Below the pieces are notes generated by a model. The model saw nothing but the letters and a program-made list of their open reading frames with translations. It ran no database searches and was not told the origin of the DNA. Below are positions 33,889-43,351 of a stretch of 60,347 nt of DNA, piece after piece. Both the position numbers and the translations under genes were made by a program. The stretch's first letter is position 1, and every line of letters begins with the position of its first letter. This stretch comes from Solobacterium sp. (GTDB lineage: Bacteria; Bacillota_I; Bacilli_A; Erysipelotrichales; Erysipelotrichaceae), in contig JAFRJJ010000025.1 in assembly GCA_017432325.1 (NCBI GenBank), positions 1-60,347 of the forward strand, read 5' to 3'.

Positions 33889-34905
33889 TCAAGTGTTTCT
33901 TCTTTGAAACAGTCTGCTGATGATCTTCACAGCTCTGTTCAGCAGCCATGCGGCAGGGACAGCAGCCAGATACAGAACGATCCAGAACCAGGTCGTTACA
34001 AACGCTGGTTTGCCGCGGAAATATCTTGCACCCAGTTCAAATACCAGATGATGCACGAGATACAGTTCGAATGAATATCTGCCGGCCAGTTCAAACAGTT
34101 TCCGCAGTCCCTGAATGATTGGATTGCTGATACGGCATATCAATGACATGGTGATGCAGATAAACGGTGTCATCAGAATGAATGGGTAGAACAGGACTCC
34201 GCATCCCCACATGACCTCATTGTCTGTGATCAGAAGCCTGGAAGGAACGAGGATGGCAAATCCGATGGCTGCCATTACCAGCAGTTGCAGGTAGTCCTTT
34301 TCGGACATTTCCTGGTCATTCAGGGCGAGGTATTCATAATACATTCCGATAAAGAAGATCGGTACTCTTGCGGCGGTCAGGATGAAATGTGTCTGATGCC
34401 AGAAGACTGTCGATGCCAGCAGAAGCAGGGGTATGATCAGCAGGCTCTTCATTCCGTGTTTATCGATCAGCTGCCAGAAATAGGGCACAAGCAGGTACAT
34501 GATCCATATGGATCCCATGTACCAGTTGAATGCAAGATCCAGTTCCGGGTCGACAAAGTATTCCAGACACAGAAAGTCACCGATCACAGTGGCAGGCCTG
34601 AGCGTACCGGCTGCGAGTCGTGTCAGACAAAGTACTGTCAGAAAGATCCAGTAAGGCGGAATGATCCGTGTGATCCTGCGCTTCATGAACGTGTACGGAT
34701 CTTTCAGGCGTTGATAAGAGTAATAACAGCCGATCCCTGAAGCAAAGAAGAACAGATCGACACCGCAGTATCCGACATTCTTTATCATCCAGAGCAATCT
34801 GTTTTCTACGATCAGTTCAGAGTGATAGATCATGATCCAGATGATCGCGAAGCCCATCCAGACACTTCTGTATTGAAACAGATCTTTATATTTGATATTC
34901 TGCAT
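33889..34905 (-). CDS. Acyltransferase 3 family membrane protein
   Basis: A 338-residue integral membrane protein with about ten helices. The family signature is visible in the N-terminal half: a YRSVWMGFAIIWIMIYHSE start with the catalytic His, and FFFASGIGCYYSYQR followed by the Arg-rich RRITRIIPPYW. These enzymes O-acylate, usually O-acetylate, surface glycans. GAGGGG before the ATG at 34905 fixes the start; the longer frame overlapping degV is rejected. No glycan gene is adjacent. Confidence 0.9.
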   Translation of the reverse strand: MQNIKYKDLFQYRSVWMGFAIIWIMIYHSELIVENRLLWMIKNVGYCGVDLFFFASGIGCYYSYQRLKDPYTFMKRRITRIIPPYWIFLTVLCLTRLAAGTLRPATVIGDFLCLEYFVDPELDLAFNWYMGSIWIMYLLVPYFWQLIDKHGMKSLLIIPLLLLASTVFWHQTHFILTAARVPIFFIGMYYEYLALNDQEMSEKDYLQLLVMAAIGFAILVPSRLLITDNEVMWGCGVLFYPFILMTPFICITMSLICRISNPIIQGLRKLFELAGRYSFELYLVHHLVFELGARYFRGKPAFVTTWFWIVLYLAAVPAAWLLNRAVKIISRLFQRRNT

Positions 34906-34946
34906 AATCCCCTCGGTATGATTATCATTGTAATCGATTCTGCATG

Positions 34947-34971
34947 AAAAAAGCCACTGTTTCCAGTGACT
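34947..34971 (-). terminator. Terminator of degV
   Basis: On the minus strand AGTCACTG / CAGTGGCT with a GAAA tetraloop, followed by six T residues; it begins at the stop codon. Confidence 0.85.
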
Positions 34972-35855
34972 TACATGATTCTCTGTGTACCGTGATAGAC
35001 AACAGCCATGAATCCCGGGCCGATATGCGCGGCGATCGTGGGACCGAGAGTTGTTACGGTGATCTCTGCATCCTTCAGCTGCGGATATGTTTCCCTGATC
35101 AGTCCGATCAGCCATTCGACATCTTTCGGTGTATCGGTATGCATGACCGTGATCTCCTCATCTGCCGAATAATCCGCGAGATCATCTTTCATGGAATCGA
35201 CCATTGCATGGATGACTTTCTTTCTTCCGTGCTTGGTACTGTAGGAGACCAGTTTGCCTTCGTTTGTGACATAGATCTCCGGCTTGATTGACAGCATCGT
35301 TCCGATGATGGCAGAAGCGTTGGAAAGTCTTCCACCGCGTCTGAGCCATTGCAGATCATCAACAATAAAGCGATGGATGTATTCACGCTTGTGAGCCTCT
35401 CCCCATTCGATGAGTTCATCATATGAAGCACCGTCTTCGTGCCTGCGCACCAGCTGTTTGAAAAACAGATTCAGACCGCCGGTAATGCAGAAGCTGTCAA
35501 GGAAGTAGAAACGCTGATCAGCAAACTCCTTCTGGATCCTTTTGGCAGCCATTTCTGCATGCTGGATGGAAGATGAGATCGATCTCGACATATCTACATA
35601 GATGACATCTTTTCCTGTTGCCATCAGATTTTTGAAAAACTCATAATAAGCATATTCCGTGATAGCTGAGGTACCGACAGATTTGCCGCTTCTCATTTCA
35701 CGGTAGATCATTGCTTTGGTTTCTTCTGTACAGTCATCTACAAACACTTTATCGCCGATCGTAAAAGTATATGGAATGAAAGGGATGTTATGTTCCTTCA
35801 TATATTCCGGATTCAGATCTGCAGTAGATGCTGTTGCGAGTATATATTCACGCAT
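34971..35855 (-). CDS. DegV family fatty-acid-binding protein (FakB-like)
   Basis: A 294-residue two-domain DegV protein. Characteristic are the lipid carboxylate-binding TSAITEYAYY region, DMSRSISSS, FVDDLQWLRRGGRLS and, near the C-terminus, GPTIAAHIGPG. FakB-type members present fatty acids to the kinase FakA for incorporation into phospholipid. AGGAG precedes the ATG. A good promoter (TTTACT-17-TAGAAT) and a 16-bp palindrome lie upstream, so transcription may be controlled by a lipid-responsive repressor (inference). Confidence 0.92.
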   Translation of the reverse strand: MREYILATASTADLNPEYMKEHNIPFIPYTFTIGDKVFVDDCTEETKAMIYREMRSGKSVGTSAITEYAYYEFFKNLMATGKDVIYVDMSRSISSSIQHAEMAAKRIQKEFADQRFYFLDSFCITGGLNLFFKQLVRRHEDGASYDELIEWGEAHKREYIHRFIVDDLQWLRRGGRLSNASAIIGTMLSIKPEIYVTNEGKLVSYSTKHGRKKVIHAMVDSMKDDLADYSADEEITVMHTDTPKDVEWLIGLIRETYPQLKDAEITVTTLGPTIAAHIGPGFMAVVYHGTQRIM

Positions 35856-35881
35856 AGTATTTCTCCTTGCAATCGCTTGCT

Positions 35882-35910
35882 ATTCTAACAGGTGCTTGAC
35901 AGGAAGTAAA
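35882..35910 (-). promoter_or_regulatory. degV promoter
   Basis: On the minus strand TTTACT (35905-35910), a 17-bp spacer and an extended -10 TG-T-TAGAAT (hexamer 35882-35887). Confidence 0.65.
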
Positions 35911-35927
35911 CTGTTGTTGGCTTGAAC

Positions 35928-35943
35928 ATGACCAAATGGTCAT
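35928..35943. promoter_or_regulatory. 16-bp palindrome, TetR-operator-like
   Basis: ATGACCA-AA-TGGTCAT is a perfect dyad between degV and tgt, 18 bp upstream of the degV -35. It has no T tract. Its TGACCAAATGGTCA form resembles sites of TetR-family regulators. Confidence 0.6.
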
Positions 35944-35953
35944 ATTGTGCTGT

Positions 35954-37133
<1,180 letters not shown>

Positions 37134-37136
37134 CGG

Positions 37137-37145
37137 TGATATAAT
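37137..37145 (+). promoter_or_regulatory. Extended -10 promoter, predicted leaderless
   Basis: TG-A-TATAAT ends 6 nt before the ATG at 37152. It is divergent from and interleaved with the tgt promoter. Confidence 0.65.
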
Positions 37146-37151
37146 ACCTTT

Positions 37152-37613
37152 ATGAGATCACAGGTAATTAAAATCAAGAATATACCTCAGCAGGAACCTC
37201 CTGTTCATTATATCAGAGTCAAACCTGTGACAGCATTGTCGGTCATGCTCGGGATCGGAGCGGGACTGCTGTTTACCGGTACAGTCTGGCAGGTGATCGG
37301 CATGAGCATGATCATGTTTGCATTGTTCTGTCTGCTGCTTCTGCCTGACCGTGTTCTTGTTGTGTTCAATCCGAAATTCATGATCCTCAATAACTGCATC
37401 GACCGTTCGGAATGCATGATGATCTATTGGGATGAGATCGTAAACTGGCAGTATGAATGGCATCCGGCAAATGATAATCTGACCATCACGATGGTTGATG
37501 GCAGTATGCAGATCATAGAACTGTATTCCAAACGAAGGGTCGCAAAATACATGAACATGTACGCGCCGAACAAAGAGATCAAAAACGTCAGAATAAAGGA
37601 AGGTAAGATATGA
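37152..37613 (+). CDS. Membrane protein with PH-like cytoplasmic part, hypothetical
   Basis: A 153-residue protein: a hydrophilic N-terminus, a two-helix membrane hairpin at about residues 28-70, and a beta-rich C-terminal half (VLVVFNPKFMILNN, MIYWDEIVNWQYEW) that resembles bacterial PH-type or YcxB-like domains. Family not certain. Predicted leaderless start. It overlaps the ArsR-family gene by 4 nt, and that gene overlaps an exonuclease gene, making a three-gene operon. Confidence 0.75.
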   Translation: MRSQVIKIKNIPQQEPPVHYIRVKPVTALSVMLGIGAGLLFTGTVWQVIGMSMIMFALFCLLLLPDRVLVVFNPKFMILNNCIDRSECMMIYWDEIVNWQYEWHPANDNLTITMVDGSMQIIELYSKRRVAKYMNMYAPNKEIKNVRIKEGKI

Positions 37614-37939
37614 AGCTGATCGATGCCGAACAGGTTGAAAGATGCAGGGAACAGATGCTGAAGGAGTCGGAATATGACGATCTTTCCATCATTTTCAACA
37701 TGTTTTCCGACAGCACAAGACTGAAGATCATGAATGCTTTATTTACGCATGAACTATGTGTGACCGATCTTTCCTATCTGCTTGAGATGTCGACTTCCGC
37801 TGTCAGCCATCAGCTGGCAAGCCTGAAGAAAACAAAGCTGGTCAGAACGAGGAAGATCGGCAAACAGGTCTACTATTCAATGGCTGATGAGCACATTGAA
37901 AATATTTATAAAATGGCACTGGAGCATATACGCGAATGA
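37610..37939 (+). CDS. ArsR/SmtB-family zinc-type repressor
   Basis: A 109-residue winged-helix repressor. The recognition region is DLSYLLEMSTSAVSHQL. The C-terminal helix reads DEHIENIYKMALEHIRE, matching the SmtB alpha-5 metal site pattern Asp-x-His-x10-His-x2-Glu at every ligand. The alpha-3 motif ELCVTDL keeps one of the two usual Cys. This predicts Zn(II) (or Co) sensing through alpha-5. It is the second gene of an operon with a membrane protein and an exonuclease; no metal transporter is adjacent. Confidence 0.9.
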   Translation: MKLIDAEQVERCREQMLKESEYDDLSIIFNMFSDSTRLKIMNALFTHELCVTDLSYLLEMSTSAVSHQLASLKKTKLVRTRKIGKQVYYSMADEHIENIYKMALEHIRE

Positions 37940-38499
37940 AGATCGCAGCAATTGATTTTGAAACGGCCAACCGGAATCCCGCAAGTGTCTGCTCAGTCGG
38001 TATCTCCACCTATGAAGAAGGTGCTGTTGAAGAACGATATTATTCACTGATCCGTCCGGAAGAGGATGTTTTCTATTTTGATCCGTGGAATATCAGGATC
38101 CATGGGATCCGTCCCAGGGACGTTCTTGACGCGCCTGATTTTGAGACGGTCTACCGGCATATTTACGAAGAGATGGAAGATGCTCTGGTTGTTGCCCATA
38201 ATGCAGCATTTGATATGGGCTGCCTTAAAGCAGCGTGCATCAACTGCGGCATCAAGGTGCCCCGTATCAGATATTTTGATACAGTTGAGCTTTCAAGAAG
38301 GCTCTTTACAAGCATGCCTCATCACAGACTGAATGATATGTGTGATGCGCTGAATATCGAGCTGAACCACCACAATGCCGCAAGTGATGCAATGGGCTGC
38401 CTGATGATCGTAGTCAGGGTCATGGAGAAAAGCGGTATTTATGACATTGAAGAACTGCTCGAGAGGGCACATGTAAGAATTCGTGAATTGAGACCTTAA
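37936..38499 (+). CDS. DEDDh 3'-5' exonuclease (DnaQ-like)
   Basis: A 187-residue RNase T/DnaQ-fold exonuclease. The acidic residues are D7 and E9 in AIDFETAN, Asp in HNAAFDMG, and His-Asp in HHNAASDAMG (DEDDh type). Stand-alone proteins of this size act in DNA proofreading, repair or RNA trimming. It overlaps the zinc-sensor gene by ATGA. The next gene begins 21 bp later with its own strong ribosome site. Confidence 0.9.
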   Translation: MKIAAIDFETANRNPASVCSVGISTYEEGAVEERYYSLIRPEEDVFYFDPWNIRIHGIRPRDVLDAPDFETVYRHIYEEMEDALVVAHNAAFDMGCLKAACINCGIKVPRIRYFDTVELSRRLFTSMPHHRLNDMCDALNIELNHHNAASDAMGCLMIVVRVMEKSGIYDIEELLERAHVRIRELRP

Positions 38500-38520
38500 T
38501 AACATACAGCGGAGGAGAAA

Positions 38521-39465
38521 ATGAAAGTTGTAATTATGGAATCACTGGGGGTTTCCGAAGAGAAGCTTCAAACCCTGAAAGCGCCGTTTGAAGCTCAGGG
38601 CGTTGAATTTGTTCAGTGCGAAAAAACGGTAGACGTCGGCAAAAAGAAAAAGGAGATTCGTGATGCGGATGCTGTAATGCTCGCAAACATGCCGCTTGAG
38701 GCAGAAGTAATCGAAGCTGCAGAGGAGCTGAAGTTCATTGATATTGCGTTTACCGGTGTCAATCATGTCGCGATCGATACAGCAAAAGAAAGAGGCATCG
38801 CTGTCAGCAACGCTGCAGGTTATTCCACGGAAGCTGTTGCGGAGCTTGGTGTAGGTATGGTCCTTTCCGTATACAGAAAACTGAGAGAAACAGAAGAGCG
38901 CTGCAGAATGGGTCTTGATAAGACAGGACTGATCGGTATTGAAATCAAAGGAAAGACAGTCGGTGTCGTCGGATTCGGTGCGATCGGCAGAAGAAGCGCA
39001 GAGCTGTTCCATGCGTTCGGCGCAAATATCCTGGCAAACAAAAAGCATCCTTCAAATGACATTCCCGAATATGTTGAACTGACGGATCTGAACGGTCTTC
39101 TTGAAAGATCAGATATCGTTCTGCTGCATTGCCCGTTGAATGATGAAACAAAGGGACTGATCGGAAAAGAACAGATCGCTCTGATGAAGAGCAACGCGGT
39201 CCTTGTCAATCTGGCAAGAGGTCCTGTCGTTGACCAGGAAGCACTGATCGAAGCATTGAGAGAGAAGAAGATCGCCGGTGCTTGCCTGGATGTATTTGAG
39301 ACAGAACCGCCGCTGATCAATGATCCGATCACAGAAACACCGGCTACGCTCCTGACACCTCATATCGGATTTGCGACCAGGGAAGCACTGGAAGAACGTG
39401 CAGATATCGTGTTCGATAATCTGTCTGCGTGGATGGCAGGAGAGCAGAAAAACACAGTTCTGTAA
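38521..39465 (+). CDS. D-2-hydroxyacid dehydrogenase, NAD-binding
   Basis: A 314-residue enzyme of the D-isomer 2-hydroxyacid dehydrogenase family. The Rossmann motif is VGVVGFGAIGRR. The catalytic set is Arg in NLARGPVV, Glu in DVFETEPP and His in LLTPHIGF. It interconverts 2-oxo and D-2-hydroxy acids; glycerate, lactate or phosphoglycerate-like substrates cannot be separated by eye. GGAGGAG lies before the ATG, 21 bp after the exonuclease gene, so co-transcription is possible. Confidence 0.9.
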   Translation: MKVVIMESLGVSEEKLQTLKAPFEAQGVEFVQCEKTVDVGKKKKEIRDADAVMLANMPLEAEVIEAAEELKFIDIAFTGVNHVAIDTAKERGIAVSNAAGYSTEAVAELGVGMVLSVYRKLRETEERCRMGLDKTGLIGIEIKGKTVGVVGFGAIGRRSAELFHAFGANILANKKHPSNDIPEYVELTDLNGLLERSDIVLLHCPLNDETKGLIGKEQIALMKSNAVLVNLARGPVVDQEALIEALREKKIAGACLDVFETEPPLINDPITETPATLLTPHIGFATREALEERADIVFDNLSAWMAGEQKNTVL

Positions 39466-39490
39466 AAATGAAAGAATGTGTCATTTTTAT
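39464..39490 (+). terminator. Weak A/T terminator after the dehydrogenase
   Basis: AAAAATGA / TCATTTTT, an 8-bp stem overlapping the stop codon; the stem's own T residues form the tract. Confidence 0.4.
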
Positions 39491-39532
39491 CAAGCGGTTT
39501 CGTGAAACAAAAATAGATTGTTTCTGAATCGG

Positions 39533-39561
39533 TTTACAGCTATCGGTTATTTGTGTACAAT
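39533..39561 (+). promoter_or_regulatory. Promoter of the pyrophosphatase-like gene
   Basis: TTTACA (39533-39538) and TACAAT (39556-39561) with a 17-bp spacer. GAAACA/TGTTTC half-sites at 39504-39522 lie just upstream. Confidence 0.7.
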
Positions 39562-39597
39562 CTAGATAGTTTGCAGGTATTAGCAGAAAGGTAAATT

Positions 39598-39978
39598 ATG
39601 GCAGAATATGAGAACAATGCCTATTTTTGGCAGAAAGTGGATACACTGTTTTTGTCCAGTGATCTGAAGAACAGCAGGAAGAAAGGAGAAACACATCCGC
39701 AGTTCAAAAACCTGGTTTATCCGGTCGATTACGGCCGCCTGGTTGATGTAACACCTGAGGTTTCGGTATATCTCGGAAGCGGATCCCGTACGCTGATCAC
39801 AGGACTTGTGGTGGCGGCGGATATTCTCCAGAAAACGCTGGATGTGAAGATCCTGGCAGGATGCACGGAAGAAGAAACCGATGCTGTTCTGAGATTCCTG
39901 AATCAGACCGACTATCAGAAAACCGTTCTGATCAAGCGCGGATCCCAGATACCCGGATGGGGATTGACCGACAATTAA
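39598..39978 (+). CDS. Degenerate class I pyrophosphatase-like protein
   Basis: A 126-residue protein related to the small inorganic pyrophosphatase-like proteins of Bacillota: FWQKVDTL at the start, HPQFKNLVYPVDYGRL, and VKILAGCTEEETDAVLRFLN near the end. The family's Asp-rich segment after the VDYG motif, needed for metal binding, is replaced by VTPEVSVYLGSGS. Catalysis is therefore doubtful. GAAAGG precedes the ATG and a strong promoter lies upstream, so the gene is expressed rather than decaying. Function unknown. Confidence 0.72.
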   Translation: MAEYENNAYFWQKVDTLFLSSDLKNSRKKGETHPQFKNLVYPVDYGRLVDVTPEVSVYLGSGSRTLITGLVVAADILQKTLDVKILAGCTEEETDAVLRFLNQTDYQKTVLIKRGSQIPGWGLTDN

Positions 39979-40024
39979 TGAAACACCCGGCAGTTGTGTA
40001 TTGTTGCACAGCTGCTTTTAAAAT

Positions 40025-40048
40025 GAAAAATCCCCGGATTGCGGGGAT
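40025..40048 (-). terminator. Terminator of the phospholipase/HD operon
   Basis: On the minus strand ATCCCC / GGGGAT with a short loop, followed by TTTTT. Confidence 0.75.
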
Positions 40049-40055
40049 CATCATA

Positions 40056-40919
40056 TCAGATCGGATGACCGTCGAAGCTGCGGTCGAAGTCTTCATGTTT
40101 CCGCTCCTTCATCAGATGGAGCGCTTTCTGTTTTGCTTCGAGATACAGATCGGGGAAAGAACTTCTGCTCGTCAGGCCGTTGTAGGCAGGGAGTGTCCAC
40201 TCCTCATGTTCCAGATTCAGGACTGCAGAATTTGTATCTTTGTCATACAGCATCATGCCGGAGATCAGCTTAGGTCTCTTTGCGGCTGTTTCTAAGGTTT
40301 TGACCAGGTTGTATTTCCACTTGGAAGGGAACAGCGCTTTTGTGATCCAGTGGATCTGCCATGCTGTTTCAAAGATCCTGCTTTCCGGGATGTCCAGATC
40401 ATAGATATGCAGGAAAAGCTGGTGGTACATATCAGCCAGCAGATGGGCATCTGCTTCTGAGACGTGCAGGTCGGAATAGACATTGTATTCCTTGAATGAC
40501 CTGCCGTGCTGTTTCAGGATATAGACGTCGATCTCGCCTTCCTGACGGAAATGCGCTTCCGTTTCATCTGTACCAAGCTCCTGATGCTCCTTCAGCGCGA
40601 ATGCATTGACCAGCGGATGAGCAGTGGAATCCAGCGCGTAGTGCGTCAGAAATCCAAGGAAATAACTGCGCAGAGCAGGTGAATCTGCTGAATAGCGGTC
40701 CATGAACTGAATGGCTTCTTCAACTTTCTGGTGGTGCATGAGGACTCCGTAATGATGGAGCGTGCCCGGCAGCATCATCATTCTGGAAAAGAAGAAGAAA
40801 TCAGGTCCCTGGGAGCCGAGGAAATACATCTGTTTATCGGTAATGCTTTTCTGCAGTTCCGGTTCCATTTCGTTGAATACATCTCTGGCGAATTCAACAT
40901 GAGTTGTAGCAGCCGGCAT
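40056..40919 (-). CDS. Zinc-dependent phospholipase C family protein
   Basis: A 287-residue all-helical protein of the Zn-dependent PLC/S1-P1 fold group. Metal-binding features are THVEFARDV at the N-terminus, GSQGPDFFFF, HYALDSTAHP and the acidic EAHFRQEGEID segment. No signal peptide is visible, unlike secreted clostridial PLC, so it probably acts inside the cell. AAGGAG precedes the ATG 11 bp after the HD gene, forming a two-gene operon of metal-dependent hydrolases. Confidence 0.82.
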   Translation of the reverse strand: MPAATTHVEFARDVFNEMEPELQKSITDKQMYFLGSQGPDFFFFSRMMMLPGTLHHYGVLMHHQKVEEAIQFMDRYSADSPALRSYFLGFLTHYALDSTAHPLVNAFALKEHQELGTDETEAHFRQEGEIDVYILKQHGRSFKEYNVYSDLHVSEADAHLLADMYHQLFLHIYDLDIPESRIFETAWQIHWITKALFPSKWKYNLVKTLETAAKRPKLISGMMLYDKDTNSAVLNLEHEEWTLPAYNGLTSRSSFPDLYLEAKQKALHLMKERKHEDFDRSFDGHPI

Positions 40920-40930
40920 AATGATCTCCT

Positions 40931-41467
40931 TTATTCTGTGATCTTTTTAATTGCTTCTTTAACGTAGGGGGACATGTAATCAACACCGGTCTTTCCTACT
41001 TCCAGGCCGGCGCAGTATTTGTCTGCGATCGATACGATATATCCTTCCATCGTGGTAGGACGGATGGACGTAGACGGGAACATGTGATGCGTGATGCAGT
41101 CATACATGACATCGTCAACTTCGAAGTATTTATCCGCATTCGCCAGCGCTACCATCGGATGCACTTCCACATGTCTGCCGGGGATCGGCTGTTCGCCTTT
41201 ATGCTGGTCATACAGGTAGAAGTCATGCAGCATGGCGCCTCTTGTTGCGCTTTTGTAATTCAGTCCTGAACGTTTGCACCAAAGATATGTATACCATGCG
41301 ACATTCAGACAGTGCTGATATCGTGTGTATCCGATATGGTGCGTATAGTTTTTCATCTTCTGATATTCATCCAGTGCAACGATATCGGAAACGATGTCGA
41401 CGAATTCGATCGCTTCTTCATCAGTTACATCAGTAAATGTTCTCTTTGATCCAACCACTTTTGTCAA
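40931..41467 (-). CDS. HD-domain phosphohydrolase
   Basis: A 178-residue single HD-domain protein. The metal ligands are His in RYQHCLNVA, His-Asp in AMLHDFYLYD and Asp in SIADKYCA, with an extra THHMFP motif. Such enzymes cleave phosphomonoesters or diesters of nucleotides; the exact substrate is unknown. It starts with TTG at 41467: GGAGGTG sits 8 bp upstream and the nearby ATG is out of frame. It is first in an operon with the phospholipase-like gene. Confidence 0.85.
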   Translation of the reverse strand: MTKVVGSKRTFTDVTDEEAIEFVDIVSDIVALDEYQKMKNYTHHIGYTRYQHCLNVAWYTYLWCKRSGLNYKSATRGAMLHDFYLYDQHKGEQPIPGRHVEVHPMVALANADKYFEVDDVMYDCITHHMFPSTSIRPTTMEGYIVSIADKYCAGLEVGKTGVDYMSPYVKEAIKKITE

Positions 41468-41517
41468 TGGTCATCACCTCCATGTCAACCGAAGGATAGC
41501 ATGTCTTTGATGAATGT

Positions 41518-43350
41518 TCAATGCGTGAAATCGATCGATCCGATCGATTCATACACCGGGTCGTCTGAGTAATAGAGTTCCCCGCACGGAGTCATAACGG
41601 TTCTGTAACTCATGGACAGCAGTTTTTCGAGCAGTCTGTTTTCCCGATCCTCTTCAATCATTTTCTGTTCAAGCTCTGCAGCGTGTTCTTCAATGGTTCC
41701 GTTTTTGACATAGTCAAGATCATAACTGCCATATTCGGCGTTATCTCCGCTCAGACGGATCATAATTTCCGGAAGTTTATCAGGATTCATATCAAAATAA
41801 TCCATGCCTTTTTGATTCTGTTCATTCAGGGTGATCCTCCAGGTCGTAAAGTTTCCGACCTTCATATCCGTGCAAAGATATGCCCACGGGCAAAGACCTG
41901 AAAGGTACAGATCTCCGTCATAACTGTCAATATGCTGCAGGGTATCAACGATCTCATCGTACCGTCTGACACATTCTTCTGTCGTCCGTATTCCTGCTCC
42001 GGGTCCTTTCGTGATCGTTTCTGTCAGATAGGGGAAATCCATATCACGATACATTCTGACGATACGCTTTTTGATCATGACTCCTGTTGTGATCAGGAAC
42101 GGGATCAATACACAGACACTGATGTATTTCGCATAGTTCCCGAAGCTGCTGCTGATCTGCGGAAGGATCTCCGGCAGGATCATTGTTACTCCGATGGATG
42201 AAAGCACATAACCCTGGATCATTGCGTTCATGCCGGTGTCGCTGGAAAGTCCGCAGAAAACCGCGGCGATCAGACCGTTCAGCCAGAACATGATGAGTTT
42301 GACAGGATCGGTCTTTTCACTCAGGACAAACAGATCCAGTCCCCAGACTGACAGTGCAAGCAGTTCGGGCTGTGTCAGCATCGTTACAGACGGATCTTTT
42401 GTAAACACATTGATCATCAGAATACCCGACAGGATGACCAGACTGACCAATTTCACCGCGTCAGGGATCTTTCCTTTGATCTTTCTGATGCATAGCAATA
42501 CCGCAAATAACAGCACTGAGACTGTATTTGTCTTCTGATACAGCAGGAACGGATGTATCAGTTTCCATGCCAGTTTGTTCCAGAAGGGCTGGGTATAGTT
42601 GCCTCCGTCAGAGGACATGATATACGGCAGACTCTGAATGACTGTCGTGATCGAAACTCCGGAAAGAATGAAGCAGAGCGTACAGATACCCGGTATCGCT
42701 GCTGCGGCCGTTGTCAGGATCATCTGCTTCAGAGTGATCCTGTTTCCGGAGAGAAAATATGCAGTGAACAGGTCCAGGAAAAACAGGACCAGTGAGTAGG
42801 GGTTGCATACGATCGCAGGTCCCCACAGAAGTCCGGAACAGATCATTCGGAATGTTTTCTGCCGCTCTGTCAGATCGTCTCTCCGGATCACGGTGTACTG
42901 CAGCAGGACAGCGCCTGTAAAGCAGAACGTAAATATCGCGTAATACGAAAATGTCATGACATTGGATTTGCAGTACAGCATGAAGATGATGCTGCTGAAG
43001 AAAGCCGCAGGACGATGCTCATTCCGGAATACCCGGTAAATGCACAGTCCCATGACGATCTCTGAAGCAGTATACAGGTATCTGCTGATCAGCAGGAAAC
43101 CATGCATGCCTTCCCCGAGGATCAGCCGCATCAGCTTTACATATGGAATCAGCAGGATCGAATGAAGCTGTGACACATGCCACTCATGAATCAGAGGCAG
43201 ATCACCTTGAGCGAACCGCCAGGCCACGGCATAATAATGTCCTTCATCAGACCATATAAAGCCGTATTTTGCGCGTATCAGCAGGGCGATCCCGAACAGA
43301 ATGATCAGTCCCTGCAGGAATAAATTCTGTTTTCTGTCTTTCATAAGCAT
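41518..43350 (-). CDS. GT-C (family 39-like) membrane glycosyltransferase, putative
   Basis: A 610-residue protein with about ten to twelve membrane helices and a soluble C-terminal domain from about residue 440. The first outer loop has WSDEGHYYAVAWRFAQGD, the acidic Asp-Glu motif typical of PMT/ArnT-like GT-C enzymes that use polyprenyl-phosphate sugars. The ATG lies 1 nt after the CotH stop, so it is the last gene of the VTC-DUF4956-CotH operon. The acceptor is unknown; a surface protein or glycan is likely. Confidence 0.75.
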   Translation of the reverse strand: MLMKDRKQNLFLQGLIILFGIALLIRAKYGFIWSDEGHYYAVAWRFAQGDLPLIHEWHVSQLHSILLIPYVKLMRLILGEGMHGFLLISRYLYTASEIVMGLCIYRVFRNEHRPAAFFSSIIFMLYCKSNVMTFSYYAIFTFCFTGAVLLQYTVIRRDDLTERQKTFRMICSGLLWGPAIVCNPYSLVLFFLDLFTAYFLSGNRITLKQMILTTAAAAIPGICTLCFILSGVSITTVIQSLPYIMSSDGGNYTQPFWNKLAWKLIHPFLLYQKTNTVSVLLFAVLLCIRKIKGKIPDAVKLVSLVILSGILMINVFTKDPSVTMLTQPELLALSVWGLDLFVLSEKTDPVKLIMFWLNGLIAAVFCGLSSDTGMNAMIQGYVLSSIGVTMILPEILPQISSSFGNYAKYISVCVLIPFLITTGVMIKKRIVRMYRDMDFPYLTETITKGPGAGIRTTEECVRRYDEIVDTLQHIDSYDGDLYLSGLCPWAYLCTDMKVGNFTTWRITLNEQNQKGMDYFDMNPDKLPEIMIRLSGDNAEYGSYDLDYVKNGTIEEHAAELEQKMIEEDRENRLLEKLLSMSYRTVMTPCGELYYSDDPVYESIGSIDFTH

Positions 43351-43351
43351 T

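Noticed and set aside
38521..39465. VanH-like partner of ddl
   Set aside because: It is 14 kb away on the other strand, follows an exonuclease gene, and ddl is of the D-Ala type; a general 2-hydroxyacid dehydrogenase is the simpler reading.
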